From Phyllobacterium zundukense (GTDB lineage: Bacteria; Pseudomonadota; Alphaproteobacteria; Rhizobiales; Rhizobiaceae), in contig NZ_CP017940.1 of the NCBI RefSeq assembly GCF_002764115.1, positions 2,454,501 to 2,518,500 of the forward strand: DNA of 64,000 bases, given 5' to 3'. The notes below the pieces were generated by a model. It ran no database searches, had not been told where the DNA came from, and saw only the letters and a program-made list of their open reading frames with translations. Of the stretch, positions 1-7,625 are shown one piece after another; position 1 is the stretch's first letter; the number at the start of each line of letters is the position of its first letter. The position numbers were made by a program, and so were the translations under genes.

Positions 1-82
1 GCCTTGTCAGTGTTTCCTGGATTGCCGTATCATACGGTCTCCATAGATATGGAAAGCGGGCGTTGCTAAGAGGTATCAGATA

Positions 83-238
83 ATGGACGAATGGATTTAT
101 CTGCTTATGTCCGTGGCCATGGGCGCCATAGTTCTTATTTATAGCCATTTCGCGGTAAACAGGCATATCGCCACTGTGGAACGTCATGAGCGTGAACGCA
201 AAGAGCGCAAGCGAAAGCAGTTGAAGCCAGCCCAATGA
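83..238 (+). CDS. small single-pass membrane protein (51 aa), hypothetical
   Basis: A short open frame begins at ATG 83 behind an AGAGG-type ribosome binding site about 9 bases upstream. The product has one hydrophobic stretch (about residues 5-21) followed by a strongly basic, charged tail (about residues 30-47, rich in R, K, E and H). It would be a one-helix inner-membrane protein with a charged cytoplasmic tail. It lies 25 bases before the lipoprotein gene at 264 on the same strand, so the two may be co-transcribed. No family recognised; existence rests on the RBS and the membrane-segment-plus-charged-tail pattern. Confidence 0.5.
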   Translation: MDEWIYLLMSVAMGAIVLIYSHFAVNRHIATVERHERERKERKRKQLKPAQ

Positions 239-263
239 TGCCGGGCACTGGCAGGAGAAACCG

Positions 264-518
264 ATGAGACGAGTGACCCTTTCGGCGCTCATGCTGATCT
301 TGTTTGTTGCCGGGTGCAAAACGATGACTCCGGAGGAACGGCGGGCGATCGATGGCCAGACCTGTGCCTCCTACGGCTTCAGGCGCGGAACGGACGCTTT
401 CTCATCCTGCCTGCTTAATCTGGAACTTGACCGCCGCGCTGCGAGCCGGGCGCAATTCGAGCAGATGCAGTTCAACACGCCGCTGATCATCTACGATAAT
501 CGCTATCGCCGCTGGTAA
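264..518 (+). CDS. small lipoprotein (84 aa), hypothetical
   Basis: The protein starts with a basic N-terminus and a hydrophobic core ending in a clear lipobox (LFVAGC, Cys at residue 18), so it should be cleaved by signal peptidase II and anchored by lipid. The mature part carries TPEERRAIDG, two further cysteines (in TCASYGF and SSCLL) and ends in an arginine-rich tail. The segment from DGQTCASYGFRRGT to SSCLLNLELDR resembles small uncharacterised lipoproteins common in Rhizobiales. The start at 264 has a GGAGA site 8 bases upstream. Function unknown. Confidence 0.75.
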   Translation: MRRVTLSALMLILFVAGCKTMTPEERRAIDGQTCASYGFRRGTDAFSSCLLNLELDRRAASRAQFEQMQFNTPLIIYDNRYRRW

Positions 519-571
519 TCGCCGACCGCCCCGAAAGGCGACCAGCACTCGGTCCAAGATTGGGTATCAGC

Positions 572-1075
572 TTAACGCACCCACACGACGCGGCGTGTTC
601 CGGTTTCAACCAGTGCCGGTCTCTGATCCACATAGACGTAGGAGTAACGCGGCTGATCGGGAATTTCCATCAGGGGAATATCGTCGGGAATGACCGTTCC
701 GGTGTCAACAGGTCCGTCGATCATCACGGTGTCCAGAGGGTTTCTCTCGATATAGGTAATCACCTCGTCAGGAACCCTGCCGGAATCATCGGCAAGATAA
801 ACGACCTGACGATTTTCCAATGCAACGATTACCGGACGGCCATCCACATAGATGTAGCCGTAGCCTGGGTTTTCGGGGATTGGGCGTACCACCACGCTCT
901 CCGGAATCACGTAGCCCTGTGACAAATCACCCTCAATGACAACCGGATCGGACGGATGCGCGATTACATAATCACGGGCTCTTTGCGGTACTTCGACGAT
1001 GACGCTATCCTGAGCGATCGCGAGACCGGACGTGGCGAAGAATGCCGCTGCCGTCAGTACAAGAATCTTATTCAT
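572..1075 (-). CDS. DUF1236-type exported protein with two repeats (167 aa)
   Basis: A Sec signal peptide (residues 1-21, cleavage after AIA) is followed by two copies of a module with the order RDYV/ITYI..P.D.V.I.G....G.VIP......IP..P.Y.Y.YVD.RP..V....R.VV (about residues 32-97 and 102-166). This repeated YxYVDxRPxxV pattern is typical of DUF1236 proteins of Rhizobiales, which are probably periplasmic and have no known activity. The gene is monocistronic and divergent from msrQ. It converges with the lipoprotein gene ending at 518. Confidence 0.8.
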   Translation of the reverse strand: MNKILVLTAAAFFATSGLAIAQDSVIVEVPQRARDYVIAHPSDPVVIEGDLSQGYVIPESVVVRPIPENPGYGYIYVDGRPVIVALENRQVVYLADDSGRVPDEVITYIERNPLDTVMIDGPVDTGTVIPDDIPLMEIPDQPRYSYVYVDQRPALVETGTRRVVWVR

Positions 1076-1270
1076 CGTTATGCCTCTCTATTGTTCTGTT
1101 ATGAAGGGAAACCCCGCGGCAGACGATTTGGTTCCGGGTAAAACCCATTCCAGGCACACTTCATGCGACAGGCTGAAACATGAGAGCCACGGAATTCACA
1201 TCTTGTTGTGTTGAAAGCGGCGGAGAGCTGTGGCGGTAAAGTGCAGCAGGATCAGGAGATTGCCAACACG

Positions 1271-2131
1271 ATGAAATTTCCGTGGAACGACCGCGCCGGT
1301 CAATTGTCAGCCGTCAAGATTGCGGCGCTCGTCGCAGCCTTCATACCGCTGATCCTGATCGTTACCGGTTACAAAGCCAATATTCTCGGACCGCGCCCGA
1401 TCACCCAGGCCATCCACGAAACGGGCGACTGGGCGATCCGCTTTTTCCTGATTTCGTTGGCGGTGACACCACTTCGTAACATCACACGCTGGTCAAAGCT
1501 TGTCCTGATCCGACGCATTCTCGGCCTGACAGCCCTTGCCTATGCCGCGCTGCATTTCTCGCTCTATATCGTTGACCAGAATTTCAACCTGTGGCGTGTC
1601 GTCAGCGAAATCTGGCTGCGCATCTATCTGTTAATCGGCTTCATCACCTTGCTGGGCCTGACGGCACTCGGCGTGACGTCGACAGACGCCATGATCCGCC
1701 GCATGGGCAAGAACTGGAACAGGCTGCACAGGCTCACCTATCCGCTGGCTGCGCTCGGCGTTCTGCACTTCTTCATGCAGTCCAAGGCGGACGTGACCGA
1801 GGCGACGCTGATGGCAGGGTTCCTTCTGACGCTACTGCTCTACCGTTCGGCGCATGCGCGCGATTTCAAGCTCACATCCGTCTGGACGCTGATCGGCATT
1901 GCCATCCTTGCGGCGTTGGGCACGGCGCTCATCGAATATGCATGGTTTGCGCTGGCAACCAGGATTCCACCGACGCGCGTGCTTTTCGCCAATCTTTCAT
2001 TCAGCTATTCGATACGGCCAATGTGGTGGGTTCTGGGCGCCGCTTTGGCTCCGGCATTGTGGATTGGCATAAAATCCGCGACAAACAGGGAAAGCGGGAA
2101 ATTCAATCCCGTATCGGCCAAACAGAGGTGA
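1271..2131 (+). CDS. msrQ: MsrQ-like heme-binding membrane subunit of periplasmic methionine sulfoxide reductase
   Basis: MsrQ is a b-heme inner-membrane protein that carries quinone-derived electrons to the periplasmic molybdoenzyme MsrP, which repairs oxidised methionines. The 286-aa product has about six membrane helices of the ferric-reductase-like fold. Candidate heme-ligand histidines are H95 (in YAALHFSLY), H153 (in RLHRLTYP) and H166 (in GVLHFFMQ). I chose ATG 1271 (MKFPW), preceded at a somewhat long distance by AGGAG; an upstream GTG at 1208 adds 21 non-conserved residues. The usual partner gene msrP is not adjacent: upstream is a divergent DUF1236 gene, downstream an aminotransferase. 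Confidence 0.85.
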   Translation: MKFPWNDRAGQLSAVKIAALVAAFIPLILIVTGYKANILGPRPITQAIHETGDWAIRFFLISLAVTPLRNITRWSKLVLIRRILGLTALAYAALHFSLYIVDQNFNLWRVVSEIWLRIYLLIGFITLLGLTALGVTSTDAMIRRMGKNWNRLHRLTYPLAALGVLHFFMQSKADVTEATLMAGFLLTLLLYRSAHARDFKLTSVWTLIGIAILAALGTALIEYAWFALATRIPPTRVLFANLSFSYSIRPMWWVLGAALAPALWIGIKSATNRESGKFNPVSAKQR

Positions 2132-2174
2132 AGTTTTGCTTTTCACTGGCACAAAAACTGATATCGCTGGGCAC

Positions 2175-3275
2175 ATGGAACCGCAATTTACTCCCCTGAT
2201 CGACTCCCTCCCCTCGACCGTACCCTTTGTCGGACCCGAGGCGCTGGAGCGCAAGCGAAACCGGCCTTTCCGCGCAAGGCTTGGCGCCAATGAAAACGGC
2301 TTCGGGCCGGCGCCCTCGGTTATCGCCGCCATGCAGGAAAACGCTGCCGAGGCCTGGAAATATGCCGATCCGGAAAATTTCGATCTGAAACGGGCCCTTG
2401 CCGTGCATCTCGGCGTTGCACCCGGCAATGTCGTCGTTGGCGAAGGTGTCGACATGCTGCTCGGGCTCGCTGTGCGCCAATATGTGCGCGAGGGCACGCC
2501 GGTCGTCACCTCACTGGGCGCTTACCCCACTTTCAATTTTCACGTGGCAGGGTTCGGTGGGCGGCTGGCAACGGTGCCCTACCGCGATGACCGCGAAGAT
2601 CTCGACGGCCTCCTTGCGGCAGTGAAGCGGGAACAGGCGCCGCTTGTCTATTTCTCTAACCCGGACAATCCGATGGGAACATGGTGGGAGGCAGCGGAAA
2701 TCGAGCGCTTTATCAATGCATTGCCAAAAGAGACAATGCTGGTGCTCGATGAGGCCTATGGTGAAACGGCGCCAGCAACGGCTCTGCCGCCGGTGGATAT
2801 TTCACGGCCGAATGTCTTGCGCATGCGCACTTTTTCCAAGGCCTACGGGCTTGCCGGAATGCGCTGCGGCTATGCTATCGGCGCAGAAAAGCAGATTGGT
2901 GCCTTCGACAAGATCCGCAACCATTTCGGCATGAACAAACTGACCCAGATTGCTGCGCTGGCAGCGCTGAAGGATCAGCCTTACCTCAAGAACGTCATTG
3001 CCAGGATCATCGCCGGGCGCGAGCGTATCGCGCAGATTGCGGCACAGAATGGTCTGCAGGCTATAGCCTCAGCCACCAATTTCGTCACCATCGATTGCGG
3101 ACGCGACGGGCCATACGCCCTGGCCGTGCTCAACGCCCTGATTGACCGGGATGTCTTCGTGCGCAAACCAATGGCACCGGTGCTGGATCGCTGTATCCGG
3201 GTCAGCGTCGGTCTGGATGAAGAACTCGATTATTTTGCACAGCAGCTTCCCGAAGCCCTCGCTGCAGTGAAATAG
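2175..3275 (+). CDS. PLP-dependent class I/II aminotransferase, HisC-like
   Basis: This 366-aa protein has the fold-type I aminotransferase pattern of the histidinol-phosphate aminotransferase branch. An RLGANENGFGP segment sits near residue 36, SNPDNPMGTW near 161, the PLP-pyridine aspartate lies in VLDEAYGE (D192), and the Schiff-base lysine lies in TFSKAYGLAGMRCGY (K222). A TTG at 2136 behind an AGAGGTG site is an alternative start adding 13 residues; I prefer ATG 2175 because homologous N-termini begin near FTPLIDSLPSTVPF. It follows msrQ by 43 bases. HisC activity itself is not proven, since such paralogs in Rhizobiales often act on other amino acids. Confidence 0.8.
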   Translation: MEPQFTPLIDSLPSTVPFVGPEALERKRNRPFRARLGANENGFGPAPSVIAAMQENAAEAWKYADPENFDLKRALAVHLGVAPGNVVVGEGVDMLLGLAVRQYVREGTPVVTSLGAYPTFNFHVAGFGGRLATVPYRDDREDLDGLLAAVKREQAPLVYFSNPDNPMGTWWEAAEIERFINALPKETMLVLDEAYGETAPATALPPVDISRPNVLRMRTFSKAYGLAGMRCGYAIGAEKQIGAFDKIRNHFGMNKLTQIAALAALKDQPYLKNVIARIIAGRERIAQIAAQNGLQAIASATNFVTIDCGRDGPYALAVLNALIDRDVFVRKPMAPVLDRCIRVSVGLDEELDYFAQQLPEALAAVK

Positions 3276-3302
3276 GCACTACGTTTCGGGGTGCCTGACC
3301 CT

Positions 3303-3680
3303 ATGGAGATCAACTTGGATATCAATCGCGTTTTCGCCGGCCTTGGCGGCCTGTTTGGGGCGGCTGGCATCGCGGCCTATGCGGCAGCTGCCCATAGCAC
3401 GGATGGTCATATGGCCACGATTGCGCCGATCCTCTTTATCCACGCCCCGGCTTTTCTGGTGCTGTCGATCCTGGCCAGGATCAACCGGGCTGCCTATTTT
3501 GGCGGGCTGGTGCTGGTGCTCGGATTGCTGTTCTTCATCGGCGATCTGGCGTCGCGCGATTACGCCGGCGACCGGCTGTTCGCCTTCGCCGCGCCACTTG
3601 GCGGTTCACTGCTTATTCTCGGATGGGTCGTCGTGGCTGCGACAGCGTTTCGGGCGTTCGATTTCAAGAAATCGCTCTGA
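3303..3680 (+). CDS. DUF423 family small membrane protein (125 aa)
   Basis: Four predicted membrane helices and an N-terminal GLGGLFGAAGIAAYAAAAH segment match the DUF423 (YgdD-like) family of small inner-membrane proteins of unknown function. The ATG at 3303 gives MEINLDINRVFAGLGG; a GTG at 3291 is also in frame. It lies 27 bases after the aminotransferase gene on the same strand and is likely in the same transcript. Confidence 0.7.
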   Translation: MEINLDINRVFAGLGGLFGAAGIAAYAAAAHSTDGHMATIAPILFIHAPAFLVLSILARINRAAYFGGLVLVLGLLFFIGDLASRDYAGDRLFAFAAPLGGSLLILGWVVVAATAFRAFDFKKSL

Positions 3681-3686
3681 CGAGCA

Positions 3687-4304
3687 CTACCATCCGAAGA
3701 TGGCATCGACGACACCGGGCCATTTGTTGATGATCGCAATCACCCCGACGGCGATAGCCAGAAGGCTGGCAAGCTTTGCTGTCGTGGGCAGGCTCTGTAC
3801 GCGCCCCCGAAGTTCACCAAATGATTCGCCCGAGGGCAGTGTCTCTATCTTGCCTTTCAGGTAAGAAACATCATCGCGCAGTTTCGTAATATCCTCGGAA
3901 ACAGCTTGCCTCAGTTGTGTAATATCCGAGGAAACGTCAGTCCTCAATTGAGCGATGTCCTTGGAAACGTCTGTTCTAAGCTTCGAGATGTCATTGGAGA
4001 CGTCAGTTCTGAACTTCGAGATGTCGTTGGAGACGTCAGTTCTGAGCTTGGATGTTTCCGCTCTTACTTGTGAAAACTCGCTGGAAACGTCTGCCCTTAA
4101 CTGCGCAAACTCCAAGCGCGACTGAGAAAATTCCTTTGAAACATCTTCTCTGAATCGCGAGAATTCGCTGACGAGGATGTCAAGCTTGCCATCCATCTTC
4201 TCAAACGATTTTTCCAGGAATGCGACCCTGTGTTCCATGGCATCAAATGTGCCACCGCCATCACCCGATTTCAAGCTTGCTACCCGCGTAAGCTTTTGAG
4301 CCAT
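3687..4304 (-). CDS. coiled-coil membrane-anchored protein with 11-residue repeats (205 aa)
   Basis: From residue about 50 the protein is built of repeats of the form LRxDVSxDIxx. It first alternates 11- and 7-residue units, then runs through six consecutive 11-residue units. A C-terminal hydrophobic segment (LASLLAIAVGVIAII) could anchor it in the membrane. The 11-residue period (hendecad) predicts a right-handed or nearly straight coiled coil, so an elongated oligomer is likely. The start at 4304 (MAQKLTRVASL) lies just after the stop of the upstream gene at 4319, so the two may be one transcript; a longer frame to 4436 would overlap that gene. The layout resembles XhlA-like or DUF1640-like proteins, but I do not assign a family. 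Confidence 0.7.
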   Translation of the reverse strand: MAQKLTRVASLKSGDGGGTFDAMEHRVAFLEKSFEKMDGKLDILVSEFSRFREDVSKEFSQSRLEFAQLRADVSSEFSQVRAETSKLRTDVSNDISKFRTDVSNDISKLRTDVSKDIAQLRTDVSSDITQLRQAVSEDITKLRDDVSYLKGKIETLPSGESFGELRGRVQSLPTTAKLASLLAIAVGVIAIINKWPGVVDAIFGW

Positions 4305-4318
4305 AAGACTGAAATTCC

Positions 4319-4822
4319 TCAGCCATCGCCTTTCAACCTGGCATTGCAAAGCTTGTAGTAACCGCCGCCCTTCTCGATCCAGCGCATGCCATCGAGCGTG
4401 CCACCATCCTTGTTTGCACGATACTGTTCGAGGCACGTGTGCATGCGTGCCCTGGCAGGCTTTTCGGCGGCAAACTTGGCGGCGATAGATGAAGGAAAAG
4501 TCGTTTTTCCTGATGCTGATGTGGTCGCCGGTTCGGCTTTCTTCGCTGTTTTTTCCGGCTTCTTTTCCGAGGCTTGGGGCTTTTCCTTCACTTCAGATTT
4601 ACGGGAAGCTTCGGTCGCAACCGCGTCGGCAGGCTTGGCGCATTGCGTCTTGCGGAACTCGCTCCACGAGACGCCTTCCGCCTGGCCGGCATCCTGCGCC
4701 GCCTTGTACTTCACACTGCACTCTTTCATGGTGAGTGCGCTTGCAGGGTAGATCAGGATCTGTGGCAACAGGGCCGCTGCGAGGATGGCAATTGCCTGGC
4801 GGATAATTCGTCTATCGAACAT
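4319..4822 (-). CDS. exported protein with two PsiF-like cysteine motifs (167 aa)
   Basis: A signal peptide (residues 1-29, ending PASA) is followed by two similar modules separated by a Lys/Glu/Pro/Ala-rich linker. The first runs KECSVKYKAAQDAG..SWSEFRKTQC, the second MHTCLEQYRANKDGG..RWIEKGGGYYKLC. Each pairs two cysteines about 25-35 residues apart around a Tyr/Lys and a Trp, resembling PsiF-type repeats. The start at 4822 gives MFDRRII and the clean signal peptide; a longer frame upstream would run over the divergent promoter region. Probably periplasmic, function unknown. Confidence 0.7.
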   Translation of the reverse strand: MFDRRIIRQAIAILAAALLPQILIYPASALTMKECSVKYKAAQDAGQAEGVSWSEFRKTQCAKPADAVATEASRKSEVKEKPQASEKKPEKTAKKAEPATTSASGKTTFPSSIAAKFAAEKPARARMHTCLEQYRANKDGGTLDGMRWIEKGGGYYKLCNARLKGDG

Positions 4823-4935
4823 GAAATCAACTCTGAAAATGAATGATGAAAACGGTTCTAATTCCCTTAGCCTACATTCATTGAAACTGCTCTTCCATGC
4901 ATACCTTCGTCTATGATCGAACACATCTTGAATTA

Positions 4936-4950
4936 ATTGAACGTTCGTTT
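4936..4950. promoter_or_regulatory. candidate TetR operator upstream of tetR-ivd
   Basis: A perfect palindrome GAACGTTC (4939-4946) with weaker flanking symmetry lies about 17 bases before the tetR start codon, where TetR-family autoregulatory operators usually sit. The core AACGTTCGTT is typical of TetR-family sites in proteobacteria. Binding by the adjacent regulator is inferred. Confidence 0.45.
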
Positions 4951-4962
4951 TATTAACCCGCC

Positions 4963-5619
4963 ATGGCACGTACGACCGGATCAGATGGTGAGAAGACACG
5001 CAGCGCAATCGACGCGGCGGCAAAGCGCTTGATTGCAAGAATCGGCTATGAGGCGATGACAATGCGCCAGCTTGCCGATGAAGTTGGCGTGCAGTCTGCC
5101 GCGTTCTACCGCTACTACCCGAACAAGCAGGAACTATTGTTTTCCCTCATGCATGATCACATGGATCGCCTGCTCGGTGCATGGGAATATGAAAGCCGTA
5201 AAGCCCATGCGCCGCTGGAAAGGCTGTCCGCCTTTATCCGGTTTCACATCCGATACCATGTGGAAAGGCGCGATGACGTCCATATCGGCAATATGGAACT
5301 GCGCAGCCTTAGCCCGGAAAATCGGGCTTTTATCGTCGAACTGCGCTCGCGCTATGAAAACGGGCTGCGCGAGATCCTGGATGACGGCCTCGATGCGCGC
5401 GAATTCGTCATCGACGACATCGCCCTGACGACGCGTGCCATCATCGCGATGACCACCGGCGTAAATCTCTGGTTCCGCGCGGACGACAGGCTTACTGTCG
5501 CAGAAATTGCAGAAAAATACGTGCAGATGGGACTGCGCCTTGTTGGCGCCAAGAACATCGCGACAACTAAAACGGGAGGACGGAATGTATCAGTCGGGCC
5601 TAAAATTCGGACTTTCTGA
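4963..5619 (+). CDS. TetR family regulator, probable regulator of isovalerate/leucine catabolism
   Basis: The N-terminal helix-turn-helix has the TetR signature: [20 protein letters not shown], then [29 protein letters not shown] (about residues 17-60). The remaining 150 residues form the helical ligand and dimerisation domain. The gene overlaps the start of ivd by 35 bases and has its own palindrome upstream, so it most likely represses itself and the downstream acyl-CoA dehydrogenase. An acyl-CoA is the likely inducer. That role is inferred from position; branched-chain catabolism genes are controlled by MerR-type LiuR or TetR-type LiuQ in other proteobacteria. Confidence 0.8.
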   Translation: MARTTGSDGEKTRSAIDAAAKRLIARIGYEAMTMRQLADEVGVQSAAFYRYYPNKQELLFSLMHDHMDRLLGAWEYESRKAHAPLERLSAFIRFHIRYHVERRDDVHIGNMELRSLSPENRAFIVELRSRYENGLREILDDGLDAREFVIDDIALTTRAIIAMTTGVNLWFRADDRLTVAEIAEKYVQMGLRLVGAKNIATTKTGGRNVSVGPKIRTF

Positions 5620-6748
5620 AGAGATCGAAGCGCTCCGCGATACCGTGCAACGGTTCGCGCAGGATCGGATTGCACCGCTTGCCGCGGAAACCGATCAGAA
5701 CAATCAATTCCCGATGCATTTGTGGCAGGAGATGGGTGCGCTTGGCCTTCTCGGCATGACCGCAGACCCGGATTTCGGCGGCTCGGGACTTGGCTACCTC
5801 GCCCATGCGGTGGCAATGGAGGAAATCTCCCGTGCTTCTGCCTCGATCGGTCTCTCCTACGGTGCGCACTCCAATCTCTGTGTCAACCAGATCAACCGCT
5901 GGGGCACGGATGAGCAGAAGGCACGATATCTGCCGAAGCTGTGCTCGGGCGAACATGTCGGCGCACTCGCCATGTCCGAGCCGGGTGCAGGCTCCGACGT
6001 CGTGTCAATGAAACTGCGCGCCGACAAGAAGAACGACCGTTATGTTCTTAACGGCAACAAGATGTGGATCACCAATGGTCCAGACGCCAGCACACTGGTT
6101 GTCTATGCCAAGACCGATCTGGCGCTAGGCTCGCGCGGCATGACGGCGTTTCTGATCGAGAAGGAGTTCAAGGGCTTTTCCACGGCGCAGAAGCTCGACA
6201 AGCTCGGCATGCGCGGTTCCAACACCTGCGAACTCGTGTTCGACGACTGCGAAGTGCCGTTCGAGAACGTCCTTGGCGAAGAAGGCAAGGGCGTCAAGAT
6301 CCTGATGTCAGGGCTGGATTATGAGCGCGTCGTGCTCGCTGCCGGGCCAATCGGGATCATGGCTGCCTGCCTCGACGTGGTCGTTCCCTACGTGCACGAG
6401 CGCAAGCAATTCGGCCAGCCGATCGGCGAATTCCAGCTGATGCAGGGTAAGCTGGCCGATATGTACACGACGATGAATGCCTCGCGCGCCTATGTCTATG
6501 CCGTGGCCTCTGCGTGCGATCGCGGCGAGACCACACGCAAGGACGCCGCCGGCTGCATCCTCTATGCCGCTGAAAAGGCGACATGGTGTGCGCTGGAAGC
6601 CATCCAGGCGCTGGGCGGCAATGGTTACATCAACGACTATCCGACCGGGCGGCTTCTGCGTGATGCCAAGCTGTATGAAATCGGTGCTGGGACAAGCGAA
6701 ATACGGCGCATGCTGATCGGACGGGAGATGTTTGCGGAGAGTGTTTGA
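5585..6748 (+). CDS. ivd: isovaleryl-CoA dehydrogenase
   Basis: This FAD enzyme oxidises isovaleryl-CoA to 3-methylcrotonyl-CoA in leucine breakdown and gives its electrons to ETF. The 387-aa product has the family motifs [13 protein letters not shown] and [10 protein letters not shown] (flavin/substrate binding). Two features point to IVD rather than other acyl-CoA dehydrogenases. The glutamate in [14 protein letters not shown] (E247) fits the unusual catalytic base of IVD, and the position of the usual catalytic Glu near the C-terminus is Gly in [15 protein letters not shown] 5585 follows GGGAGGA inside the end of tetR. The carboxylase genes that should follow directly are displaced by a vapBC module. 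Confidence 0.93.
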   Translation: MYQSGLKFGLSEEIEALRDTVQRFAQDRIAPLAAETDQNNQFPMHLWQEMGALGLLGMTADPDFGGSGLGYLAHAVAMEEISRASASIGLSYGAHSNLCVNQINRWGTDEQKARYLPKLCSGEHVGALAMSEPGAGSDVVSMKLRADKKNDRYVLNGNKMWITNGPDASTLVVYAKTDLALGSRGMTAFLIEKEFKGFSTAQKLDKLGMRGSNTCELVFDDCEVPFENVLGEEGKGVKILMSGLDYERVVLAAGPIGIMAACLDVVVPYVHERKQFGQPIGEFQLMQGKLADMYTTMNASRAYVYAVASACDRGETTRKDAAGCILYAAEKATWCALEAIQALGGNGYINDYPTGRLLRDAKLYEIGAGTSEIRRMLIGREMFAESV

Positions 6749-6763
6749 TGGCACAAAAGTGAT

Positions 6764-6810
6764 ATTATGCCATACTTTGGCATAATTGCCATAAAATGAA
6801 AATAATGGCA
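6764..6810. promoter_or_regulatory. inverted repeats upstream of vapBC (autoregulatory operator)
   Basis: ATTATGCCA (6764-6772) and TGGCATAAT (6778-6786) form a perfect 9-bp inverted repeat with a 5-base spacer. A second pair, TGCCAT (6787-6792) and ATGGCA (6805-6810), follows at once. The AT-rich stretch lies just before vapB, where the VapBC complex normally binds to repress itself. It begins only about 15 bases after the ivd stop codon. Confidence 0.6.
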
Positions 6811-6841
6811 TTATTTGGCTTTATGGCAAGAGGATTGTGGA

Positions 6842-7237
6842 ATGGCGAGAACGAAAAGCGAGCGTTTTGCCGAGGAGCCGAAAAAGTTTGAATATGAACA
6901 GCCCCTCTTTCCTTCATCTTCACAAATGGGCGTCCGTGCAACTTTGGGTGCGGGGGGACGGTTGGTCATACCTGCGGAATTGCGCGCACTGATGGAATTT
7001 TCACCCGGAGACGCGGCGGTACTGCGTGTTGTCGATGGTGTGCTCCATGTCATTTCTGGAAAGATGGTTATGAAACGCGTTCAGGCCGAAGCTGAGAAAT
7101 TCAAGGCAAGGAATCCCGGCGTGAGCGTGGTTGATGAACTTATCGCAGAACGTCGTGCAGAAGCCGCACGCGACACCCAAGAAGCCAATGCCTGGCGCAA
7201 AAAGCACGGTCTGCCGTTATTGGACGGTGGCGAGTGA
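6842..7237 (+). CDS. vapB: VapB-type antitoxin with AbrB/SpoVT domain
   Basis: The 131-aa product has a central swapped-hairpin AbrB domain (RATLGAGGRLVIPAELRALMEFSPGDAAVLRVVDGVLHVIS, about residues 31-71). A charged helical C-terminus follows, which should wrap the toxin. Antitoxins of this type bind both the PIN toxin and the operator. The start at 6842 has an AGAGG site; an in-frame ATG at 6815 lies inside the operator region. It overlaps the toxin gene by four bases (GTGA), a classic coupling. Confidence 0.8.
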   Translation: MARTKSERFAEEPKKFEYEQPLFPSSSQMGVRATLGAGGRLVIPAELRALMEFSPGDAAVLRVVDGVLHVISGKMVMKRVQAEAEKFKARNPGVSVVDELIAERRAEAARDTQEANAWRKKHGLPLLDGGE

Positions 7238-7617
7238 GCGCGCGCATTTTGGATTCTTCCGTTTTGATGGCAATCCTGCTTGGGGAGCTGGGTCAGGAAC
7301 GGGCATCGGCCCTGGCAGAAGGCGGTTTGATGAGCAGTGTCAATCTTGCCGAGGTCATGACAAAGTGTATTGAGTTCGCTTTTAGCGAAGACGTGGCGCT
7401 GAGCTACTTCCACGCCAGCAATATAACCGTTCTCGACTTCAATCATACGCTTGCTGTTGCAGCTGGAGAATTACAACGCAAGGCGCCTCGGGGCGTGCTT
7501 TCTCTAGGTGATCGCGCCTGCATCGCGACAGCTCTTCATCATCAGGGTACCGCTGTTACTGCCGACCGCATTTGGTCTACACTTGATCTCGGCTGTCCTG
7601 TTGAACTCATCCGATAG
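7234..7617 (+). CDS. vapC: VapC-type PIN-domain ribonuclease toxin
   Basis: A 127-aa PIN domain with the acidic metal-binding residues in order: Asp in [12 protein letters not shown], Glu in VNLAEVMTK, Asp in [11 protein letters not shown] and Asp in VTADRIW. Such toxins cleave RNA, often tRNA, until bound by VapB. It starts at GTG 7234, overlapping vapB by four bases. Its stop codon lies directly at the ribosome binding site of mccB (AGGAG, start 7626), so the module is tightly fitted between ivd and mccB and its promoter may drive mccB. Confidence 0.85.
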   Translation: MSARILDSSVLMAILLGELGQERASALAEGGLMSSVNLAEVMTKCIEFAFSEDVALSYFHASNITVLDFNHTLAVAAGELQRKAPRGVLSLGDRACIATALHHQGTAVTADRIWSTLDLGCPVELIR

Positions 7618-7625
7618 GAGACCGC

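Noticed and set aside
3860-4100. Tandem ~33-bp DNA repeats resembling a CRISPR or minisatellite array
   Set aside because: The repeats have no unique spacers and correspond exactly to the 11-residue units of a coiled-coil protein in frame.
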